A stretch of DNA of 64,000 bases from Candidatus Desulfofervidaceae bacterium (GTDB taxonomy: Bacteria > Desulfobacterota > Desulfofervidia > Desulfofervidales > Desulfofervidaceae): the NCBI GenBank assembly GCA_027064585.1, contig JAMOPI010000033.1, positions 17,026 to 81,025 of the forward strand, written 5' to 3'. Shown in pieces: positions 60,156 through 64,000 of this stretch; the stretch's first letter is position 1; every line of letters begins with the position of its first letter. The position numbers and the translations under genes were made by a program. The notes under the pieces were generated by a model. It was not told where the DNA came from. It saw only the letters and a program-made list of their open reading frames with translations, and did not search any database.

Positions 60156-60917
60156 TTAATCCCAGAAAATCAGATAATTAAACACGACTGTAAAGATATA
60201 ATTGTCAATCAGGATAGCAATAAGAGAAATAACTACTGTCTCTGTCACTGCTTGTCCTACGCCCTTGGCTCCTCCCTTAGCGCTAAATCCCTTATAACAA
60301 GCAACCACGGGAATAAGAAAACCAAAGGTAACTGCCCTTAAAATGCCACGCAAAATGTCATAAAATTCTACCACTTGGACGGTATTTTCCATATAACTTC
60401 CAGCATTTACACTCAAAATCTTAGTGGAGGCTATATAGCCCATAAAAACCCCACTGGCATCGCAAAAAATGGTCAGTATTGGCACCATAATTACACAGGC
60501 AATAAATCGCGGCACAACCAGGTAGTGAATAGGATCAACGGCCATGACTTCTAAGGCATCTATTTGTTCGGTCACCCGCATGGTCCCAATCTCAGCTGTA
60601 TAGGCTGCTCCTACCTTAGCCGCTACCATGAAGCCTGTTAATACAGGCGCCAATTGAGCCACCACAGCTAAACAAACTGTAGAACCAAGCCATTCTTCTG
60701 CCCCAAGTTTGACAAAACCAACATAGCTACCCAAGGCCACCACCATACCAGCAAACGCCCCAGCTATACACACGACAACAAAGGATTTATTGCCGGCAAA
60801 CTCCATCTCTTGAAAGATAACTCTCCAGCGGTAAGGAGGCATAAAGAGACTTTTTAAAATGCGGGAAAAAAAGAGAGTAAAATTGCCTAGCTCATTAATA
60901 AAGTGGATAAAAAACAT
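60156..60917 (-). CDS. mlaE: MlaE-type ABC transporter permease
   Basis: 253 residues. It has the N-terminal amphipathic segment (LFMPPYRWRVIFQEMEFAGNKS), then about five membrane helices with AKVGAAYTAEIGTMRVTEQIDALEVMAVDP, the EQ-loop that contacts the MlaF ATPase. It lies directly before mlaD. The ATG at 60917 lies six bases past a -10 sequence, with no Shine-Dalgarno sequence. The inverted repeat copy B lies immediately upstream. Confidence 0.92.
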   Translation of the reverse strand: MFFIHFINELGNFTLFFSRILKSLFMPPYRWRVIFQEMEFAGNKSFVVVCIAGAFAGMVVALGSYVGFVKLGAEEWLGSTVCLAVVAQLAPVLTGFMVAAKVGAAYTAEIGTMRVTEQIDALEVMAVDPIHYLVVPRFIACVIMVPILTIFCDASGVFMGYIASTKILSVNAGSYMENTVQVVEFYDILRGILRAVTFGFLIPVVACYKGFSAKGGAKGVGQAVTETVVISLIAILIDNYIFTVVFNYLIFWD

Positions 60918-60923
60918 GAACTT

Positions 60924-60952
60924 ATTGTAAGAAATCTCGTTAAGATTTGCAA
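60924..60952 (-). promoter_or_regulatory. Promoter of mlaE, apparently leaderless
   Basis: TTGCAA (60952-60947), 17-base spacer, TACAAT (60929-60924). The expected start point coincides with the mlaE ATG at 60917. The -35 lies 12 bases from the GGG end of repeat copy B, nearly the same distance as at moeA. Confidence 0.55.
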
Positions 60953-60964
60953 GCTTTGCGAATA

Positions 60965-61140
60965 CCCAAAATCCGCGATTGATTTATGGTATTCCACAAA
61001 AATTGATGAATTTACCTTTTTCCTTCTGGCCTCAAAAAGAAATTTGGGCCGAGAAGCGAGCGAGGTAAAGGCAGTTTGTCACCCACCTGTAGGGCTTGCC
61101 TTGACCGTTAAGCGAGCGGAGGCGCTATAATTATGATTGG
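60965..61140 (-). repeat. Intergenic repeat element, copy B (inverted)
   Basis: 176 bases, on the minus strand relative to copy A at 49854-50063. The two copies share about 42 bp at one end and about 50 bp at the other with few changes. The middle differs in sequence and length. It fills most of the 308-base gap between mlaE and the cytochrome gene. I see no gene in that gap. Confidence 0.65.
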
Positions 61141-61225
61141 ATCTTGGGAAAAAGGTCTCCACAAATTACATAGAATTATGCGGTTAACTATATTTTTCAA
61201 ACAGCCTCATATCCAAGGAGAAGCC

Positions 61226-61840
61226 TTATTGTTGAAACATAATTGCTTTCTCTGTTAAAGAAGACAACTTTACAAGTAATTGATGAATCTTCTCTATTCG
61301 GCTAGGAGTCAGTTTTTTATTAATCCGAATCTTTTCTTTGTTTAGCTGGGATGGATTTTCAAAGTGGCATCTCTGACAACCATCTACCTGAGGCAAAGGC
61401 GCGTCGGCCTTATACCACATCCAAGAGATTTTCCTGTGACATTCTGTACATTTTGTGAAATAGGCTTGAAGAAGCTCTTGTCTGGAACTGCCATGGCAAG
61501 TACCACAATGGGCTGCTTTTTGCGTCTTGGGACGTCCATGGTGACAAGTAGCACAGGGAATTTGATATACATTTGTATGAAGGCTATGCGAAAAATACAC
61601 TGGAGGCATAGTAGTACCCCCCAGATCACCAAACTCTCCTTTGCCCACTATTTGGAAGGTTATTTTTATATTTTTAGGAAAATTTGGAATAAACTTAGCT
61701 TGTTTTTGATTAACTTTTGATAGAGCTTTAGGTCTTACTTTAGGGGAAAACTTTCTTAGTAAAATTCCACTTATTAGAATAAGAATAATGACAATAATAA
61801 TTCCCCCTAATAAGAACAGGGCTTTTTTTGAAAACTTCAT
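61226..61840 (-). CDS. Membrane-anchored tetraheme cytochrome c
   Basis: 204 residues. An N-terminal membrane segment (about 8-28) has no clear cleavage site, so it is probably an anchor. Four CxxCH haem sites lie at 96-100, 112-116, 131-135 and 155-159. Extra His residues (FSHSLHT at 84-88 and the CHH at 99-101) could be distal ligands, as in class III c3/c7 cytochromes. It is likely a periplasmic electron carrier for sulfate respiration or extracellular electron transfer. No oxidoreductase partner adjoins it. GGAG precedes the ATG. Confidence 0.88.
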   Translation of the reverse strand: MKFSKKALFLLGGIIIVIILILISGILLRKFSPKVRPKALSKVNQKQAKFIPNFPKNIKITFQIVGKGEFGDLGGTTMPPVYFSHSLHTNVYQIPCATCHHGRPKTQKAAHCGTCHGSSRQELLQAYFTKCTECHRKISWMWYKADAPLPQVDGCQRCHFENPSQLNKEKIRINKKLTPSRIEKIHQLLVKLSSLTEKAIMFQQ

Positions 61841-61894
61841 TTTAAACTCCTACGTTAAATTCCTTATTGTTTTTAAGTAAATAAAAATTTTTTA

Positions 61895-62040
61895 GAAGTA
61901 ATTAAGGTTGGATAAAGATTGTGTTAAGAAGTTCCTTTTGCCGGTTTTGAATAGAACTGCAAACTGTTAAGTGCTAGCAGCAGCTATTTTATCTTCAAAA
62001 AATGGATGTAGGAGACAGTTGGGTTTTTATTTGCGCAGAC
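61895..62040 (+). pseudogene. Remnant of an IS5-family transposase (3' part)
   Basis: Conceptual translation in shifted frames gives a degraded E-V-I...R-L...L-A-A-A...F-K-K-W-M-stop-E-T-V-G-F-L-F. This matches the C-terminal part of the transposase at 63149-64000 (EAVIGHLK, NLMLAAAAFNFKKWMREAVGFLF). The DNA match is clearest at about 61972-62035. Stops and indels show it is dead. It is inverted relative to the right-hand transposase, so the cas3 remnant is bracketed by IS5-type sequence. Confidence 0.6.
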
Positions 62041-62645
62041 ATAAGAGAATCATGGAGGTTGGGAGATGAGTAGTTGAGCAGGGCGGCATAGTTCCTTTAG
62101 ACTTTTCACCAAGCAAAAAGAATGTCTTCATGAATAAATCCTGTTTCTTTAGAATAGTAAGCATTTTTTATGTTCTCAGTGTCTTCAAAGGCAATTTCTT
62201 CCGAAGAGACTGTTCTTATATTATATCCACATTGAATAGGAGGTAAGATTGCATTTGGTCTTAATAAAATTGAAAGAAGATAATTGTTAAAGTCTCGTTT
62301 AATAGCAAGAAATGCCTTTTTTCTTTTTTTGAAATCTTTTTCCGATACAACTTCTTGACAAAATTTTTGCCATACATAAGAAGCGTTACTATCAAATTCT
62401 ACAAAAATTTCAGCCGTGTTTCCTTTCTTTTCTATCAATGTAAATTTGCTTACTTGAGATTGAAATCGCATTAAAATTATTCCTTCCCAGATTGAATTTG
62501 AACGATCTTCAATGTTAACCTTTTTAACTGCTTTGTTAAAATACTCATTAATAAGGTCAAAAAATTCATTTTCTGCCCATGCATTTTTTGTAAATAACAT
62601 CTCTCTAGTTAAAGGAGGTAGAGTTTTCCCATAAACAGAGCTTGC

Positions 62646-62671
62646 CATGTTTATATCACATGTTTATATCA
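62646..62671. repeat. 13-bp tandem duplication that breaks cas3
   Basis: CATGTTTATATCA occurs twice in direct tandem (62646-62658 and 62659-62671). Thirteen is not a multiple of three, so the frame shifts and a TGA appears at 62658-62656. Removing one unit joins ...TFDINM to ASSVYGKTLPP... without a break. Confidence 0.9.
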
Positions 62672-62904
62672 AATGTGATTACCTTTCCTAAAATTCCCCG
62701 TTCTTCTCGGTTACACCTACCTGCTACTTGAATTATAGAGTCAAGAGGGCCAATGTCTCTCCACACCTCATCAAAATCTAAGTCAACACCTGCTTCTACC
62801 ACCTGAGTGGAAACGACAATTGGTTTGTAGCCTGCTTCAAGCAGATATTTTATCAAGGCCACTCTTTCTTTTCTTTGTTTTGGAATGATATTAGTTGAAA
62901 GATA

Positions 62905-62934
62905 ATGTCCTGCCCCCCATGGGGGGCAGGACAT
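62905..62934. repeat. 30-bp perfect palindrome inside the cas3 remnant
   Basis: All 15 positions on each side of the centre (62919/62920) pair; the middle reads CCCCCCATGGGGGG. It lies exactly where the central helicase region of Cas3 is missing and keeps the frame open (reading SCPPWGAG). It looks like a deletion or excision scar, or a small hairpin insertion. Confidence 0.9.
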
Positions 62935-63148
62935 CACCATTTCTGTCTTACCTACTCCGGTTGGGGCTTTGACGAGAATAGGAAACTTGTCTTGCAAGGC
63001 CAGATTCCAGAAATGAATCTGATGGGGAAAGGGAGTTTTTATATTCAAATTGGTAAAATTTATTTATTTCCATTTTTTTAAAATAACAGTTTTTCATTCC
63101 TTTGTCAACAAAAATTTTATAATCTAGTCGTCCCTGAAAAACTCTGTT

Positions 63149-64000
63149 TTAGCCTCCAACCGGCCCCAATTGCCTTTCATATTGCTCATTCCAGATCAAG
63201 ACAAAAAGAGCAAATAAAAATCCTACCGCCTCCCGCATCCATTTTTTGAAGTTAAAGGCAGCCGCTGCTAGCATCAAATTGATGCTGTCCCCTATACTCC
63301 CTCTAAGATAATTCCTAACAAGCCTAAAATCTGACTTTAAGTGCCCAATCACCGCCTCTATCCCCGCTCGCTTCCTAAACCTCTTTTTCGCCTTACGCTT
63401 TTGATAATCTGTAGCATCCTTTCTTGGCTTCTTAGGAATTAATATTTGGGTATTCCCTACTTTTGAAATGCCCCTATAACCCCTGTCACAGATGGCTACC
63501 GCTGGCTCTGTCCCTGTCAACTCCTTTATTTGTTCCAATACTTCCGGTAATGTGTGAGCATCGTATTTGTTCTTTTCATGACTTACCGCCCCTACTATGA
63601 TCCCACTGTTCTTCGTCACGGCTAGCGATGCCTTTGCACCAAATTCGTATTTCTTGTGTTCCTTGCCCTTGGCTATGCAATAAACCTGTGGCTCACAAAG
63701 ACTGTAAATCTTATCTTTACTCTCCTTCTTTTGCAATAAAACCTTTTTGAATATTTCTATTTCTTTGAGATAACTCTCATATTGATTGGCAGGCAGTTCC
63801 CTTCCCAGCTCTCTTACTAATCTTGCCGCTATGGTTTTAAGTTTGCTGGCACATCTTTTGGCCTTTTTGTAGTTCTTTGGATGATTCCTGAATCTTTGGG
63901 CCTTCATTAGTTTGGGTATCGTCCTTGTGTAGGTCTGCCTCAGTTTTATCCCTGCTTCTTTGGCTATCTTTACACATCTTTCTGCTATCTTTTTGTATAG
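63149..64000 (-). CDS. IS5-family transposase (5' part beyond window edge)
   Basis: The reading frame is open from the stop at 63149 to the window edge, so the ATG at 63907 is internal; 31 further residues precede it. The DDE-type core shows IAKGKEHKKYEFGAKASLAVTKNS, AICDRGYRGIS and RAGIEAVIGHLKSDFRLVRNYLRG (the IS5 Y-R-E-K region), then the C-terminal NLMLAAAAFNFKKWMREAV. It appears intact within the window. The left IS end must lie between about 63049 and 63149; the right end is outside. Confidence 0.85.
   Translation of the reverse strand, partial: LYKKIAERCVKIAKEAGIKLRQTYTRTIPKLMKAQRFRNHPKNYKKAKRCASKLKTIAARLVRELGRELPANQYESYLKEIEIFKKVLLQKKESKDKIYSLCEPQVYCIAKGKEHKKYEFGAKASLAVTKNSGIIVGAVSHEKNKYDAHTLPEVLEQIKELTGTEPAVAICDRGYRGISKVGNTQILIPKKPRKDATDYQKRKAKKRFRKRAGIEAVIGHLKSDFRLVRNYLRGSIGDSINLMLAAAAFNFKKWMREAVGFLFALFVLIWNEQYERQLGPVGG

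Larger units (their letters stand above)
62106..63073 (-). pseudogene. cas3: CRISPR-associated helicase Cas3, degraded remnant
   Basis: Recognisable Cas3 pieces survive: Walker A APTGVGKTEM, then STNIIPKQRKERVALIKYL, VVSTQVVEAGVDLDFDEVWRD (motif V) and IIQVAGRCNRE (motif VI). The Cas3 C-terminal domain ends at 62106. No HD nuclease domain and no DEAD/H-box region remain. Lesions are: a likely one-base frameshift in the A5 run (63036-63040); loss of motifs Ia-III where a 30-bp palindrome now sits; and a 13-bp tandem duplication at 62646-62671 that splits the frame. The original start may be the ATG at 63073. No other cas gene or CRISPR array is visible. Confidence 0.85.

Noticed and set aside
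62656..63048. Two separate small helicase-like genes at 62106-62648 and 62656-63048
   Set aside because: They join into one Cas3 sequence if one unit of the 13-bp duplication is removed. The right-hand frame also starts only at TTG.
61841..64000. CRISPR array near the cas3 remnant
   Set aside because: I looked for regularly spaced 25-40 bp repeats and saw none; the only repeats are the 13-bp tandem pair and the palindrome.

Overview
This window looks like the chromosome of a sulfate-reducing, probably thermophilic bacterium of the Desulfobacterota/Thermodesulfobacteria type. The evidence is a dissimilatory-type sat (ATP sulfurylase), a canonical dsrC, a membrane-anchored tetraheme cytochrome c and an acetyl-CoA synthetase, together with a classical bacterial ribosomal/RNA polymerase superoperon and a low-to-moderate G+C content. 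The taxonomic placement is an inference from gene content; no 16S rRNA lies in the window.

Layout. (1) 1-17,880, all on the minus strand: tRNA-Thr/Tyr/Gly/Thr, tuf, rpmG, tRNA-Trp, secE, nusG, rplKAJL, an attenuator-like hairpin, rpoBC, a promoter, then rpsL, rpsG, fusA, a second tuf, rpsJ and the start of rplC. The order follows the E. coli tufB-rif region joined to the str and S10 operons. The two tuf genes are almost identical. (2) 18-29.4 kb: a GT-A glycosyltransferase, ychF, tRNA-Ala, then a plus-strand run of moeA, an MNT nucleotidyltransferase with a frameshifted HEPN partner, a MoeA-PBP fusion, smc and ftsY. (3) 29.4-31.7 kb: dsrC and acs, each with its own consensus-like promoter. 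(4) 31.8-48.2 kb, minus strand and visibly A+T-rich: a surface-glycan cluster. It encodes WecB, NeuB, a CMP-sugar synthetase fused to a PseG-like domain, two CgeB-like glycosyltransferases, two very large glycosyltransferases ending in nearly the same TPR module, a methyltransferase, a radical SAM/SPASM protein, a FemAB-like protein and an M28-like aminopeptidase. The N-terminus of the 1110-residue protein carries the three short motifs of bacterial sialyltransferases. (5) 48.5-61.1 kb: thiL, a Uma2 nuclease, sat with a small conserved partner, an M16 peptidase, rsmB, a Rho_N protein, a second Uma2 protein, a lipoprotein/stomatin pair, and mlaD-mlaE without an ATPase gene. (6) 61.2-64 kb: the tetraheme cytochrome, then a decayed cas3 lying between an IS5-family transposase remnant and an IS5-family transposase that runs off the window edge.

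The genes fall into three themes: core gene expression; sulfate respiration with molybdenum/tungsten cofactor handling; and a probable nonulosonic-acid surface glycan pathway. The most notable non-gene structures are a 176-210 bp intergenic repeat with conserved ends, whose terminal 21-bp motif recurs next to promoters, and a 30-bp perfect palindrome sitting in the gap of the deleted cas3.
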